From assembly GCA_905182825.1 (NCBI GenBank), contig CAJJDJ010000176.1, positions 1 to 12,740 of the forward strand: a stretch of DNA of 12,740 bases, given 5' to 3'. This document shows positions 1-8,036 of this stretch, in pieces. This DNA is from Thiotrichaceae bacterium UBA7359. GTDB taxonomy: Bacteria; Pseudomonadota; Gammaproteobacteria; Eutrophobiales; Eutrophobiaceae. The position numbers and the translations under genes are program-made. The notes below the pieces were generated by a model. The model did no database searches. It was not told where the DNA came from and worked only from the letters and a program-made list of their open reading frames with translations. Numbering within the stretch: position 1 is the stretch's first letter; the number at the start of each line of letters is the position of its first letter.

Positions 1-2
1 TG

Positions 3-113
3 CTGAACTACATGAAGATGCAATTTGGACTAGATTTACTCGTTAGAGCTGAATATGGTTCAAGAATGGTAATGATACAAGGTGGTGTCCAGATGTTTGC
101 TGTTCCCCTATGA
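3..113 (+). CDS. Possible C-terminal end of an upstream protein, cut by the window edge
   Basis: One frame is open from the left edge to a TGA at 111-113. It would encode 36 residues ending in RMVMIQGGVQMFAVPL. The pattern of a helix, then a short 'YGSRMV..QGG....VPL' stretch, resembles the C-terminal part of phosphofructokinase-family proteins (ATP- or PPi-dependent), where a 'G.MV' strand is followed by 'VPL'. In that family some 30-40 further residues usually follow, so if the match is right this copy is short or decayed. After the stop the same frame shows nothing I recognise. With so few residues the assignment is a guess, and even its being coding is uncertain. It is co-directional with deaD and lies 225 bases upstream of it. 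Confidence 0.25.
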   Translation: MNYMKMQFGLDLLVRAEYGSRMVMIQGGVQMFAVPL

Positions 114-221
114 CGTAGTAATTTGGATGGTTGTATCTTGTACGGCAATCGTTTCCCAAGAATTGAGTCTAGTGATTTAAAGAGAATCGTATTAAAGTTG
201 ACTGATTTAGTGCTAAATTGC

Positions 222-251
222 TTGATATTTGGCTTGTAACCGCCTTATAAG
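222..251 (+). promoter_or_regulatory. Candidate sigma-70 promoter of deaD
   Basis: A TTGATA hexamer (222-227) and a TATAAG hexamer (246-251) are separated by 18 bases, each one base away from the sigma-70 consensus. Transcription would start near 258, giving an untranslated leader of about 80 bases before deaD. The stretch from 114 to 221 shows no gene or recognisable signal. Confidence 0.4.
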
Positions 252-299
252 CTCGTATACTTCCCGCTTCTTGTCGTCCGATGTAGCATAACAGCGGCA

Positions 300-318
300 A
301 ACGAGCTGATTTCTCGTT
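300..318 (+). repeat. Small inverted repeat in the deaD leader
   Basis: AACGAG (300-305) and CTCGTT (313-318) are perfect complements around a seven-base loop. They lie eight bases before the Shine-Dalgarno sequence GAAGG (327-331) of deaD. In the mRNA this could form a short stem close to the ribosome site. Cold-shock helicase genes often have structured leaders, but the stem is only six pairs long and may be chance. Confidence 0.25.
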
Positions 319-338
319 CCATATCTGAAGGTAATTCC

Positions 339-2156
339 ATGAGTAAAGTTGACGATTCTCCCTCTCACTCTCTGTCTTTTGACGATTTGTCACTCTCTGA
401 GCCCATTAATAAAGCGCTCAATAAAGTAGGGTATGAAACGCCTTCGCCAATTCAGGCTGAAATCATTCCGCATGTTATGGATGGTCGTGACGTTATTGGG
501 CAAGCGCAAACAGGAACAGGGAAAACGGCTGCATTTGCCTTACCGCTGTTATCAAACATCGACCTAAAGTTAACAACACCTCAAGTCTTGGTCTTGGCGC
601 CGACACGTGAGTTGGCAATTCAAGTTGCTGAGGCTTTTCAAACATATGCCTCATTTCTTAAAGGATTTCATGTTTTGCCTATTTATGGTGGTCAGGAATA
701 CGGTGTGCAGTTACGTCAGCTCAAGCGTGGGGTACATGTAGTTGTCGGTACACCCGGACGTGTTATGGATCACATGCGTCGCGGTACTTTGAAGTTAGAT
801 AAATTAACGTGTTTAGTTTTAGATGAAGCCGATGAAATGTTACGCATGGGTTTTATTGACGATGTTGAATGGGTCCTTGAGCAATTACCAACCAAGCGAC
901 AGATTGCGTTATTTTCGGCAACTATGCCATCTGCAATTCGAAAGATATCTAAAAAATATTTAAACAATCCTGAACAAATCACCATCAAAACAAAAAGTAT
1001 TACGGCAGATACGATTCACCAGCGTTATTTGATGGTGAATGGTCGACAGAAGCTTGAAGCTTTAACAACGATTCTTGAAAGTATGGCCTTTAGTGCGATT
1101 CTTATTTTTGTGCGCACCAAGATTGAAACTATGGAGCTCACTGAAAAATTGTCAGCACGTGGTTATGCCTGTACCGCATTGAATGGTGATATCACACAGA
1201 GGTTGCGTGAGCAAACCATCAATAAATTAAAATCTGGCAAGATTGATATGCTGATTGCAACCGATGTCGCTGCCCGTGGACTCGATGTTGAACGTATCAG
1301 TCATGTTATCAATTATGATATTCCTAGCGACCCAGAGGCGTATACGCATCGGATCGGACGCACCGGAAGAGCGGGTCGTGCTGGCGAAGCAATTTTATTT
1401 GTTACAGGTCGTGAACAACGTTTGTTGAGCATGATTGAAAGAGTGACCGGTAAGAAGATTGAACGCATGCATATGCCAACAGTTGATACGATCAATCAGG
1501 AACGTATTGTACGTTTTAAACAAAGTATTACTGACACATTAGATAGTACCGACACACAACTCTTTCACACAATCATTGAAGAATACCAACTTGAATCGGG
1601 TCGTTCGGCAATGGATATTGCCACGGCATTAGCCAAGATAGCACAAGGTGGTGAGCCTTTTTTGATGAAGCCACAACAAGAACAGAAACGAGACCGATCG
1701 CGTAATGACCGAGAAAGAGGTAAATCAAATCGCGAAGGTCGCCGAAACAAACCTCGTGATTCTGATAGACAACGAACGCCGAGAGAATCAAGCCCCGATC
1801 GCGACATGGAACGTTTTCGACTGGAAGTCGGTAATGAGCATGAGGTGAAGATCAACAATATTGTTGGTGCTATCGCTAATGAAGCGGGTGTCGATGGCCA
1901 ATATATCAAGAATGTAACGATCCATGAAAATTACTCAACGGTAGATCTTCCGATGGGTATGCCGAATGATTTATTTAAGACTATGAAAAAAGTCTGGGTG
2001 TCAGGGCAACAGCTTAATATTTCACGAATGAGTGATAATTCAAGTACGCCTGATAAACCAAAGAAAAAGAAAGAAAAGAAATCCGCTTCATCAAAGAAAA
2101 GAAGTGCTAATACGAATAAAAAAAGCCTAAACTTGCCAGTTAAGAAAGTTTTTTAA
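339..2156 (+). CDS. deaD: DEAD-box ATP-dependent RNA helicase DeaD (CsdA)
   Basis: This cytoplasmic helicase unwinds structured RNA using ATP; in E. coli it helps large-subunit ribosome assembly and mRNA turnover, chiefly in the cold. All core motifs are present in the 605 residues: Q motif (GYETPSPIQ, 31-39), motif I (AQTGTGKT, 56-63), PTREL (89-93), TPGR (138-141), DEAD (162-165), SAT (193-195), ATDVAARGLD (307-316) and HRIGRTGR (337-344). An Arg/Asp-rich linker (about 445-490) leads to the DbpA-like RNA-binding domain (about 490-566), with the typical NIVGAIANEAG and STVDLP strings. A lysine-rich tail follows. Size is close to E. coli DeaD (629). The start is set by GAAGG at 327-331, seven bases upstream. 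The last nine codons and stop overlap the end of hisH on the other strand, so the final residues may be a recent extension. No terminator is evident after it. Confidence 0.96.
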   Translation: MSKVDDSPSHSLSFDDLSLSEPINKALNKVGYETPSPIQAEIIPHVMDGRDVIGQAQTGTGKTAAFALPLLSNIDLKLTTPQVLVLAPTRELAIQVAEAFQTYASFLKGFHVLPIYGGQEYGVQLRQLKRGVHVVVGTPGRVMDHMRRGTLKLDKLTCLVLDEADEMLRMGFIDDVEWVLEQLPTKRQIALFSATMPSAIRKISKKYLNNPEQITIKTKSITADTIHQRYLMVNGRQKLEALTTILESMAFSAILIFVRTKIETMELTEKLSARGYACTALNGDITQRLREQTINKLKSGKIDMLIATDVAARGLDVERISHVINYDIPSDPEAYTHRIGRTGRAGRAGEAILFVTGREQRLLSMIERVTGKKIERMHMPTVDTINQERIVRFKQSITDTLDSTDTQLFHTIIEEYQLESGRSAMDIATALAKIAQGGEPFLMKPQQEQKRDRSRNDRERGKSNREGRRNKPRDSDRQRTPRESSPDRDMERFRLEVGNEHEVKINNIVGAIANEAGVDGQYIKNVTIHENYSTVDLPMGMPNDLFKTMKKVWVSGQQLNISRMSDNSSTPDKPKKKKEKKSASSKKRSANTNKKSLNLPVKKVF

Positions 2157-2768
2157 TAACCTTAATCCATCGTCCTGGCTTTTTTCGGGATGAAATTGCG
2201 TTGCGAATAAATTATCCCTCGCAACAGCAGAAGTATATTGACAGATATAATCGGTTGACCCGACGATATCAGAATCAAGTTCTGGTTTTACATAAAAGCT
2301 GTGAACAAAATAAAATCGGCTCCCATCCTCGATGCCTTCCCATAGTGGGTGTCGTTTCTTTTGTATAACCTGATTCCAACCCATAGAGGGGATCTTGTAG
2401 GCGTCACCATTCTCATCAATTTGATTATCAGTAAAACGAATAACATTACCGGGTAAAACACCTAAGCCACTAATGCCACCATCTTCGTCACTATGTTCCA
2501 TTAGTGATTGCAGCCCAAGGCAGATTCCAAGAAAAGGTTTGTTAAGGATGCATTCTCGAATGACCTCCTCCAGTTTTTGCTCTTTAAGATGAGTCATACA
2601 TTGTCCTATCGCACCCTGACCAGGAAAGACGACTTTATCTGCTTTCAGTATTTCATTGGGATGATTACTGATAGCGATAGACTGACCACTGTTAGCAACA
2701 GTTTCCAGTGCTTTTGCAACAGAGCGTAGATTGCTGCTGCCGTAATCAAGAACGACTATTTTAGACAT
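2127..2768 (-). CDS. hisH: Imidazole glycerol phosphate synthase, glutaminase subunit HisH
   Basis: HisH hydrolyses glutamine and channels ammonia to HisF, the pair making IGP and AICAR from PRFAR in histidine synthesis. The protein is a class I glutamine amidotransferase of 213 residues, the normal length. The nucleophile is Cys83 in the elbow FLGICLGLQ, with His193 and Glu195 in QFHPEKS completing the triad. The oxyanion loop is FPGQGAIG (48-55). One small oddity is IPSMGWN (126-132), where the family usually has a histidine (PHMGWN) in place of Ser. It lies 17 bases after hisB and is surely cotranscribed with it; only a weak GAGC stands before the start. Its natural C-terminus (LLKNFLNWQV) overlaps the end of deaD by 30 bases. 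Its partner gene hisF is about 9.4 kb away on the opposite strand, although the two usually lie in one operon. Confidence 0.95.
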   Translation of the reverse strand: MSKIVVLDYGSSNLRSVAKALETVANSGQSIAISNHPNEILKADKVVFPGQGAIGQCMTHLKEQKLEEVIRECILNKPFLGICLGLQSLMEHSDEDGGISGLGVLPGNVIRFTDNQIDENGDAYKIPSMGWNQVIQKKRHPLWEGIEDGSRFYFVHSFYVKPELDSDIVGSTDYICQYTSAVARDNLFATQFHPEKSQDDGLRLLKNFLNWQV

Positions 2769-2785
2769 GGTTTAGCTCGATAGAT

Positions 2786-3379
2786 TTATAGAGCACCTTT
2801 GGTGGATGGTAAAATACCCTCCATCCGTGGATCCTGTTCTACAGCAACACGCTGTGCACGGCCAAATGCTTTAAAGATCGTTTCAGCAATATGGTGAGAG
2901 TTGCGTCCTCGAAGATTATCGATGTGCAAGGTCATCATCGCGTGATTGATAAAACCTTGAAAGAATTCAAATATCAAATCGACATCAAAATCACCAACGC
3001 GTGCACGTGGATAATTAACATTATATTCAAGGCCTGGCCGACCAGAACAATCGATCACTACGCGAGACAGGGCTTCATCAAGCGGCACATAGGCATGTGC
3101 ATAGCGGCGTATGCCTTTTTTGTCTGCGAGTGCTTTAGTAAATGCCTGACCAAGTGTTATACCTACATCTTCAACGGTATGATGAGCATCGATGTCGAGA
3201 TCGCCGGTGGCTTTAATGTTGATATCAAACATTCCATGACGCGCGATCTGATCCACCATGTGTTCGAGAAAAGGAACACCAATATCAAGTTCGGACTTCC
3301 CCTCACCATCAAGATTTAAAAAAACCTCGATTTGTGTTTCTTGTGTGTTGCGTTTAACCGTTGCGGTACGTTTGTTCAT
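2786..3379 (-). CDS. hisB: Imidazoleglycerol-phosphate dehydratase HisB (monofunctional)
   Basis: It dehydrates imidazole glycerol phosphate to imidazole acetol phosphate, the step after HisHF. The protein has 197 residues and is the stand-alone dehydratase, without the histidinol-phosphatase domain fused to it in E. coli. Metal-binding motifs are [13 protein letters not shown] (37-49), DAHHTVED (64-71) and GRNSHHIAE (158-166), forming the usual duplicated fold that assembles as a 24-mer. The frame stays open for 20 more codons upstream, to 3439, but [15 protein letters not shown] is the usual family N-terminus and the extension (with MLIFLDG) is not. A GGTAG lies just before the chosen start. 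It is first of the hisB-hisH pair and divergent from hemF. Confidence 0.95.
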   Translation of the reverse strand: MNKRTATVKRNTQETQIEVFLNLDGEGKSELDIGVPFLEHMVDQIARHGMFDINIKATGDLDIDAHHTVEDVGITLGQAFTKALADKKGIRRYAHAYVPLDEALSRVVIDCSGRPGLEYNVNYPRARVGDFDVDLIFEFFQGFINHAMMTLHIDNLRGRNSHHIAETIFKAFGRAQRVAVEQDPRMEGILPSTKGAL

Positions 3380-3454
3380 TGAACTACCATCTAAAAAAAT
3401 TAGCATGCTAGGATAGCGCTCTAAAGACATTATTACCAATTAACGGATAGAAAA
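3380..3454. promoter_or_regulatory. Divergent hisB/hemF control region with a perfect palindrome
   Basis: These 75 bases must carry the start signals of both hisB (-) and hemF (+). They contain the perfect ten-base palindrome TAGCATGCTA (3401-3410) and a nearby AGCGCT. On the minus strand TTGGTA and TATCCT are spaced about right for a weak hisB promoter. GGATAG just before the hemF ATG could be its ribosome site. The palindrome is operator-like but I cannot name a regulator. Confidence 0.3.
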
Positions 3455-4366
3455 ATGATCGATATTGATTGCATTAAACGTTATTTACGTTCCCAGCAAG
3501 AGCGTATCTGCAATACTCTGATTCAAATGGACAAGACTTTAGAATTAAAAGAGGATAATTGGGTTCGTGAGAGCGGTGGTGGTGGCCGTAGCCGAGTAAT
3601 GCAAAAAGGCAATATTTTTGAGCAAGCAGGCATCAATTTTTCTCATGTCCATGGAGATAGCTTGCCAAAATCAGCAACCGCTCATCGAGTAGAATTAACA
3701 GGAAGATCATTTCAAGCTTTAGGGAATTCTTTAGTAATTCACCCATTAAACCCTTATGTGCCAACGACACATATGAATATCCGTTTTTTTATTGCTGAAA
3801 AAGAAGGAGCAGAACCCATTTGGTGGTTTGGTGGTGGTTTCGATCTGACGCCATATTATGGTTTTGAAGAGGATGCACAATATTGGCATCAAAAAGCCAG
3901 GGCTGCTTGTGATGGTTTTGGAGGCAATGATACTTATACCAAATATAAACAGTGGTGCGATGAGTATTTTCATCTTAAACATCGCAATGAGCAAAGAGGT
4001 ATTGGAGGTTTGTTTTACGACGATCTGAATGAATGGGGCTTTGAATCCTGTTTTGAATTTACTCAGAGTATTGGTGACCAATTTTTAAAAGCTTATCTCC
4101 CTATTGTAATTAAGCGTATGGAAATACCCTTTAGTGAACGCGAACGAAATTTTCAACTTTATCGTCGTGGTCGTTACGTTGAATTCAATTTGATACATGA
4201 CCGAGGCACATTATTTGGCTTACAATCCGGAGGTCGTACAGAGTCTATCTTGATGTCGTTACCACCATTAGTTCGATGGGAATACAATTGGCAACCAGCT
4301 CACGGCACACCTGAAGCAGAGCTTTATGATATATTCTTGAAACCAAAAGATTGGTTAAAAACTTGA
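3455..4366 (+). CDS. hemF: Oxygen-dependent coproporphyrinogen III oxidase HemF
   Basis: HemF carries out the O2-requiring double oxidative decarboxylation of coproporphyrinogen III to protoporphyrinogen IX in haem synthesis, as a cytoplasmic homodimer. The 303 residues match the family length and every hallmark block: [13 protein letters not shown] (37-49), [14 protein letters not shown] (54-67), [17 protein letters not shown] (96-112), [13 protein letters not shown] (123-135), [17 protein letters not shown] (175-191) and a C-terminal region with [12 protein letters not shown] and [17 protein letters not shown]. The conserved His96, His106 and His145 are present. Its presence implies aerobic or microaerobic life; the anaerobic HemN is not in the window. 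The gene stands alone, divergent from hisB and convergent with rpiA, with the two-way hairpin at 4423-4441 ending its transcript. Confidence 0.97.
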   Translation: MIDIDCIKRYLRSQQERICNTLIQMDKTLELKEDNWVRESGGGGRSRVMQKGNIFEQAGINFSHVHGDSLPKSATAHRVELTGRSFQALGNSLVIHPLNPYVPTTHMNIRFFIAEKEGAEPIWWFGGGFDLTPYYGFEEDAQYWHQKARAACDGFGGNDTYTKYKQWCDEYFHLKHRNEQRGIGGLFYDDLNEWGFESCFEFTQSIGDQFLKAYLPIVIKRMEIPFSERERNFQLYRRGRYVEFNLIHDRGTLFGLQSGGRTESILMSLPPLVRWEYNWQPAHGTPEAELYDIFLKPKDWLKT

Positions 4367-4422
4367 CAGATAATATAAAAATTAACTGCTGAATTCCTCT
4401 AAAATATTATGTATTAATTAAA

Positions 4423-4441
4423 AAACTCGTTTCACGAGTTT
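4423..4441. terminator. Bidirectional intrinsic terminator between hemF and rpiA
   Basis: AAACTCG (4423-4429) and CGAGTTT (4435-4441) pair perfectly around a five-base loop. Read on the minus strand the stem runs into TTTTTTAATTAAT, a good uridine tract for ending rpiA. Read on the plus strand it is followed by ATTTCTTTTT, serving hemF. The stem overlaps the first two bases (4440-4441) of the rpiA stop codon, so the terminator starts inside the rpiA gene end. Confidence 0.75.
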
Positions 4442-5093
4442 ATTTCTTTTTAACGCCATTATTACCTGCTATTAGCAAAACATCGGCAGGCCTATATGCA
4501 AATAAACCATTAGTTACTACGCCAACAATCTGATTCAGGCTTTGCTCAAGCTCAAACGGACTTTCAATTTTTATGTTGTGAACATCTATAATAATATTAC
4601 CGTTATCCGTAGTAAATCCAACACGTAACTTAGGACAGCCGCCAAGTTTTGTAATCTCTCGGGCAACATGACTTTGGGCTATAGGTATCACCTCAAGAGG
4701 TAGAGGAAATGCCCCTAATGTTGAAACCATTTTACTGTCATCTATAATGCAAATAAATTGTTTGCTGACAGCTGCAATAATCTTCTCTCTGGTCAACGCG
4801 CCTCCACCGCCCTTGATTAAATGGCGTTGTTCTGTCGCTTCGTCGGCGCCATCGATATAGACCGGAATTTCTATATCATTATTAAGCGTAAACACTGGAA
4901 TATCATACTGCATCAATAATCTTTCGCTAGCATTTGAGCTAGAAACCGCACCATTGATTCGGCTTTTTATTTTGGCAAGCTCTTCAATAAAGTAGTTAAC
5001 CGTACTGCCCGTTCCTACCCCGACGATAATATCATCTTCAATATATGCGATAGCCGCTTTAGCGACATCTTTTTTCTTATCATCTTGCGACAT
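4440..5093 (-). CDS. rpiA: Ribose-5-phosphate isomerase A
   Basis: RpiA interconverts ribose 5-phosphate and ribulose 5-phosphate in the non-oxidative pentose phosphate pathway, feeding PRPP for nucleotides and histidine. The 217 residues align with the family throughout: phosphate loop GTGST (27-31), SSNASERLL (52-60), DGADE (81-85) and [11 protein letters not shown] (94-104). The catalytic set Asp81, Asp84, Lys94 and Glu103 is complete. The ATG is supported by GGAG (complement of 5101-5104) seven bases upstream. It is a single gene, divergent from ilvA across 55 bases, with its own terminator overlapping the stop codon. rpiA near ilvA is a common arrangement in gammaproteobacteria. Confidence 0.96.
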   Translation of the reverse strand: MSQDDKKKDVAKAAIAYIEDDIIVGVGTGSTVNYFIEELAKIKSRINGAVSSSNASERLLMQYDIPVFTLNNDIEIPVYIDGADEATEQRHLIKGGGGALTREKIIAAVSKQFICIIDDSKMVSTLGAFPLPLEVIPIAQSHVAREITKLGGCPKLRVGFTTDNGNIIIDVHNIKIESPFELEQSLNQIVGVVTNGLFAYRPADVLLIAGNNGVKKK

Positions 5094-5148
5094 GGTTTTG
5101 CTCCGCAGAAAAATATGTTTGTGGTCAAGTAAATGTTATCTTATATCG

Positions 5149-6669
5149 ATGTTTGATGAATACAATAATCTTATTAAAGAAGCTAGTCGACGTATCTATG
5201 ACCTCGCTAAACGGACAGATCTGGATCAAGCGTCACAACTGTCACTCCGACATAAAAATAACATCTGGTTAAAACGCGAAGATCAACAACCTGTATTTTC
5301 CTATAAGCTGCGCGGCGCTTATAATATGATTGCATCACTACCCGATGAGGTTCGTAAGCGCGGTGTAATTACTGCTTCAGCAGGAAATCATGCTCAAGGC
5401 GTAGCTATGGCAACGGAAAGTTTAAACGTCAAAGCGGTTATCGTTATGCCTAAAACTACGCCTGATATCAAGATCAATGCCGTCAAGCGGATGGGTGCTG
5501 AGGTGATCTTGCATGGGAATACCTATGATGACGCAAAAGACTATGCCTTCATCATGTCAAATGAAAAAAAAATATGCTACATCCCACCTTATGATCACCC
5601 ACTTATCATCGCTGGGCAAGCAACTGTAGGTGTCGAACTCATGGAGCAGCACCCTACTAGACCAGATATTATTTTTGTTCCAGTCGGTGGTGGTGGCTTG
5701 ATTGCTGGTATCGCAGCCTATACTCAAGCTAATTATCCCGATGTAAAAATAATCGGTGTAGAACCTGATGAAGCACCTTGCATGCATCACGCTCTTGAAG
5801 CAGGCAAACGTGTTATTTTGGAAAAAATTGGTATCTTTGCCGATGGTGCTGCTGTAAAGCAAGCTGGTGAAGAAAATTATCGAATAACAAAAGAACTAGT
5901 TGATGAAATCCTATTAGTCAGCATTGATGAAATCTGTGCTTCAGTGAAAGACATTTTTGAAGATACACGTTCAATTTCCGAACCAGCTGGCGCATTAGCT
6001 CTTGCCGGTTTAAAACAGTATGTCGCAAGAGAGCAAATCTGTGGTAAAGAATTAGTTGCCATCTTTAGTGGTGCTAATGTGAATTTTGATCGCCTGCGAC
6101 ATATAGCAGAGTTAACTGCCTTGGGTGAAAATAAAGAGGCCTTAATTTCAATCATGATCCCGGAGCGCCCTGGCAGCTTTCGTAACCTATGTCATGACCT
6201 TGGCCCCCGTCTGATAACCGAATTTAATTATCGCTATGCCGATAATAACAATGCCTACGTATTTGCTGGTGTTCAATTAAAACAAGGTGTTGAAGAAAAA
6301 AACAAACTAATAACAAATCTTAAAAAGAAAAATTATAATGTAGTCGATCTAAGTAATGATGTTGCCGCCAAGATGCACATTCGTCACATGGTCGGAGGTC
6401 ATGCGCCCCAAATGGATAATGAAATCATTTATCGCTTTGAATTTCCAGAACGATCAGGCGCGCTATTACATTTTTTAACCAAAATGGGAAAACGCTGGAA
6501 CATCAGCTTGTTTCATTACAGAAATCATGGTGCTGCCTATGGTCGAGTATTGATAGGTTTTCAAGTTAAAGAACATGAGAAGAAAAATTTTCGACAATTT
6601 GTTGATAAATCAGGAATTCTTTATTGGGATGAATCTGATAACACTGCTTATAAGACTTTTCTACAATAA
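5149..6669 (+). CDS. ilvA: Threonine deaminase (threonine ammonia-lyase), biosynthetic, IlvA
   Basis: IlvA uses PLP to convert threonine to 2-oxobutanoate and ammonia, the first committed step to isoleucine. From this start the protein has 506 residues (E. coli 514). The catalytic domain shows the PLP lysine Lys53 in FSYKLRGAY, substrate loop SAGNHAQG (77-84) and phosphate-binding VGGGGL (179-184). Two ACT-like regulatory subdomains follow (about 330-402 and 425-500), including IPERPGSF and FPERSGAL. This is the long, isoleucine-inhibited form, not the short catabolic TdcB. The frame is open back to an ATG at 5092, overlapping the rpiA start codon, but those 19 extra residues do not look like the family; no clear Shine-Dalgarno precedes 5149, so the start rests on similarity. 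Confidence 0.95.
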   Translation: MFDEYNNLIKEASRRIYDLAKRTDLDQASQLSLRHKNNIWLKREDQQPVFSYKLRGAYNMIASLPDEVRKRGVITASAGNHAQGVAMATESLNVKAVIVMPKTTPDIKINAVKRMGAEVILHGNTYDDAKDYAFIMSNEKKICYIPPYDHPLIIAGQATVGVELMEQHPTRPDIIFVPVGGGGLIAGIAAYTQANYPDVKIIGVEPDEAPCMHHALEAGKRVILEKIGIFADGAAVKQAGEENYRITKELVDEILLVSIDEICASVKDIFEDTRSISEPAGALALAGLKQYVAREQICGKELVAIFSGANVNFDRLRHIAELTALGENKEALISIMIPERPGSFRNLCHDLGPRLITEFNYRYADNNNAYVFAGVQLKQGVEEKNKLITNLKKKNYNVVDLSNDVAAKMHIRHMVGGHAPQMDNEIIYRFEFPERSGALLHFLTKMGKRWNISLFHYRNHGAAYGRVLIGFQVKEHEKKNFRQFVDKSGILYWDESDNTAYKTFLQ

Positions 6670-6693
6670 TAACATCCAAAATTAGAATCACAT

Positions 6694-6900
6694 TTATATG
6701 GTAAAACTATTTTCAAAATGTCCCTTGATTGCTATATCTTTAAGCCAATATTTTTCTTCATCAAAACAATAATTATATTCATCTTTAATTACATAAAGAA
6801 GCATGTTTTCTACTGCATATCCAATGTCAATCAAAAAATATGTATATGTAATATCTTCAAACTTATTCAGCAGAATCAATCGATGATTATCGAGTTTCAT
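6694..6900 (-). CDS. Possible small hypothetical protein in the ilvA-thrB gap
   Basis: The 311 bases between ilvA and thrB are visibly richer in A+T than their surroundings. They hold one plausible gene: 68 residues starting MKLDNHRLILLNKFEDI, with an in-frame GTG at 6912 as an alternative start. The product is soluble-looking, acidic and rich in tyrosine, without signal peptide, transmembrane span or motif known to me. It reads in the thrB direction, 80 bases downstream of the thrB stop, so it could be a trailing gene of that transcript. There is no good ribosome site (only AAGT beside the ATG). Its amino-acid mix is more protein-like than the Ile/Phe/Lys-rich frame on the other strand. It may equally be a remnant of a longer gene or chance. 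Confidence 0.35.
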   Translation of the reverse strand: MKLDNHRLILLNKFEDITYTYFLIDIGYAVENMLLYVIKDEYNYCFDEEKYWLKDIAIKGHFENSFTI

Positions 6901-6980
6901 TACTTGAAGCACTTATGAGATGTGTGGATTAAAAATGCAAACTGATTATAAAGAAATGGTTTTTGTCTATTTAATCAATG

Positions 6981-7928
6981 TCACCATACCTTCATCAATT
7001 CGTCAGAATAATTAGCACGATGCTCAATAATTTTTTTAAAAACATCTGGATCTTTAATATGTGTAATCTCGCCATCACGCGGGTAATACTTGTCTTTTAA
7101 CCGTGACAGCCAGAAACGTAATGCCGCAGCACGTAAAAAAACGGGCCATGCATCACGTTCATGTTGTTCTATAGGCCGTACTGTTTGATAGGCTTGTAAA
7201 AGCGCTGCTGAATTATACTTGTTTTGTTCTGCATCACCGCTCATGCACCAGTCATTTATAGTAACCGCCAAGTCATAGAGAGAATAACCATTGTAGGCAT
7301 GATAGAAATCAATTATACCCGTGAGCTCATCATCAATGAATAGCGCGTTATCTCTAAACAAATCAGCATGGATGACTGAGATCGGTAAATCCTTTAGTTT
7401 AATCGTATCATGATAGGCAAGCTCTTGCCGCAATAAGGTATTTTCTTCCTGATTTAATTTCGGCATCACTTTTTTAGCAGTTTCTTTTTGCCAGTCAAAC
7501 CCGCGCGAAGCTCGCCGTTCGAATTTAAAACTGCTACTAGCAACATGCATGCATGCCATATTTACACCTATGGCACGACATTGTTTTTCATTCGGAATAT
7601 CGATACTGATACCATTCAACTTTTTTACCAAAGAGGCAGGTTTACCATTTAAAATACGAAGATAATTTCCTTCATTGTCTTTAACGGGATGTGCCGTAGG
7701 AATATTAGCTTCTGAAAGAAATGCCGTTAGCTCAACAAAGTAGGGAAGCTCTTCTATAGAAAGCTCTTCAAACAAAGTCAGTACATATTGACCTTTATTA
7801 GTTGTAACGAAATAGTTCGTGTTTTCTATTCCATCGCTAATACCCGAAAACTGCTCTAATTGACCAAGTGAATAATTCTTGAGGAATTCATCGAGTTCAT
7901 GCGAAAGTACATTAGTGTATACCGACAT
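6981..7928 (-). CDS. thrB: Homoserine kinase, APH-fold type
   Basis: It phosphorylates homoserine to O-phosphohomoserine, the substrate of threonine synthase; the threonine made is what IlvA consumes. The 315 residues belong to the aminoglycoside-phosphotransferase fold used for ThrB in Pseudomonas and many other proteobacteria, unrelated to the GHMP-kinase ThrB of E. coli. The N-terminal lobe has the nucleotide loop FSGISDGIENTNYFV (27-41); the C-terminal lobe has the catalytic HADLFRDN (187-194) and the metal site IIDFYHAYNGY (205-215). ThrC is not in the window. The gene follows the DUF2782 gene on the same strand with a 108-base gap that contains an eight-pair inverted repeat. I see no Shine-Dalgarno ahead of the ATG. 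Confidence 0.93.
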   Translation of the reverse strand: MSVYTNVLSHELDEFLKNYSLGQLEQFSGISDGIENTNYFVTTNKGQYVLTLFEELSIEELPYFVELTAFLSEANIPTAHPVKDNEGNYLRILNGKPASLVKKLNGISIDIPNEKQCRAIGVNMACMHVASSSFKFERRASRGFDWQKETAKKVMPKLNQEENTLLRQELAYHDTIKLKDLPISVIHADLFRDNALFIDDELTGIIDFYHAYNGYSLYDLAVTINDWCMSGDAEQNKYNSAALLQAYQTVRPIEQHERDAWPVFLRAAALRFWLSRLKDKYYPRDGEITHIKDPDVFKKIIEHRANYSDELMKVW

Positions 7929-7956
7929 AGTAGTTTTATATTTGTCAGAACTTGGC

Positions 7957-7979
7957 TGTTTATTCCTAAAAAATAAACA
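7957..7979 (-). repeat. Perfect inverted repeat in the thrB leader
   Basis: TGTTTATT (7957-7964) and AATAAACA (7972-7979) are exact complements around seven bases. The element sits 28 bases before the thrB start codon, between DUF2782 and thrB. It is A+T-rich and no T-run follows the stem on the minus strand, so it does not look like an intrinsic terminator. It could be an operator or a leader hairpin. No threonine-rich leader peptide of the attenuator type is visible nearby. Confidence 0.3.
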
Positions 7980-8036
7980 TTGATTAATAACTGTATGGCT
8001 CTATTTATTGCTTTTACATAATAAAACAAGGTTAAA

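Noticed and set aside
1565..1909. A 114-codon minus-strand frame within deaD
   Set aside because: It mirrors the Arg/Asp-rich linker and RNA-binding domain of DeaD; its Ser/Arg/Leu mix is what antisense of that region gives.
2130..2156. A terminator-like stretch at the end of deaD (AACTTGCCAGTT followed by a T-run)
   Set aside because: The stem is only four pairs and the T-run is separated from it; it also lies within hisH coding sequence.
2891..3319. A 142-codon open frame on the plus strand inside hisB
   Set aside because: It is antisense to a clearly coding, fully conserved HisB and its product has no recognisable features.
3380..3439. A longer HisB N-terminus starting at 3439
   Set aside because: The extra 20 residues do not resemble HisB, and the family start MNKRTATV lies at 3379.
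5092..5148. A longer IlvA N-terminus starting at 5092
   Set aside because: The extension would overlap the rpiA start codon and has Cys/Trp-rich content unlike the family.
6718..6918. A 66-codon plus-strand frame in the ilvA-thrB gap
   Set aside because: Its product is dominated by Ile, Phe and Lys as expected from A+T-rich DNA, and it overlaps the more protein-like minus-strand frame.
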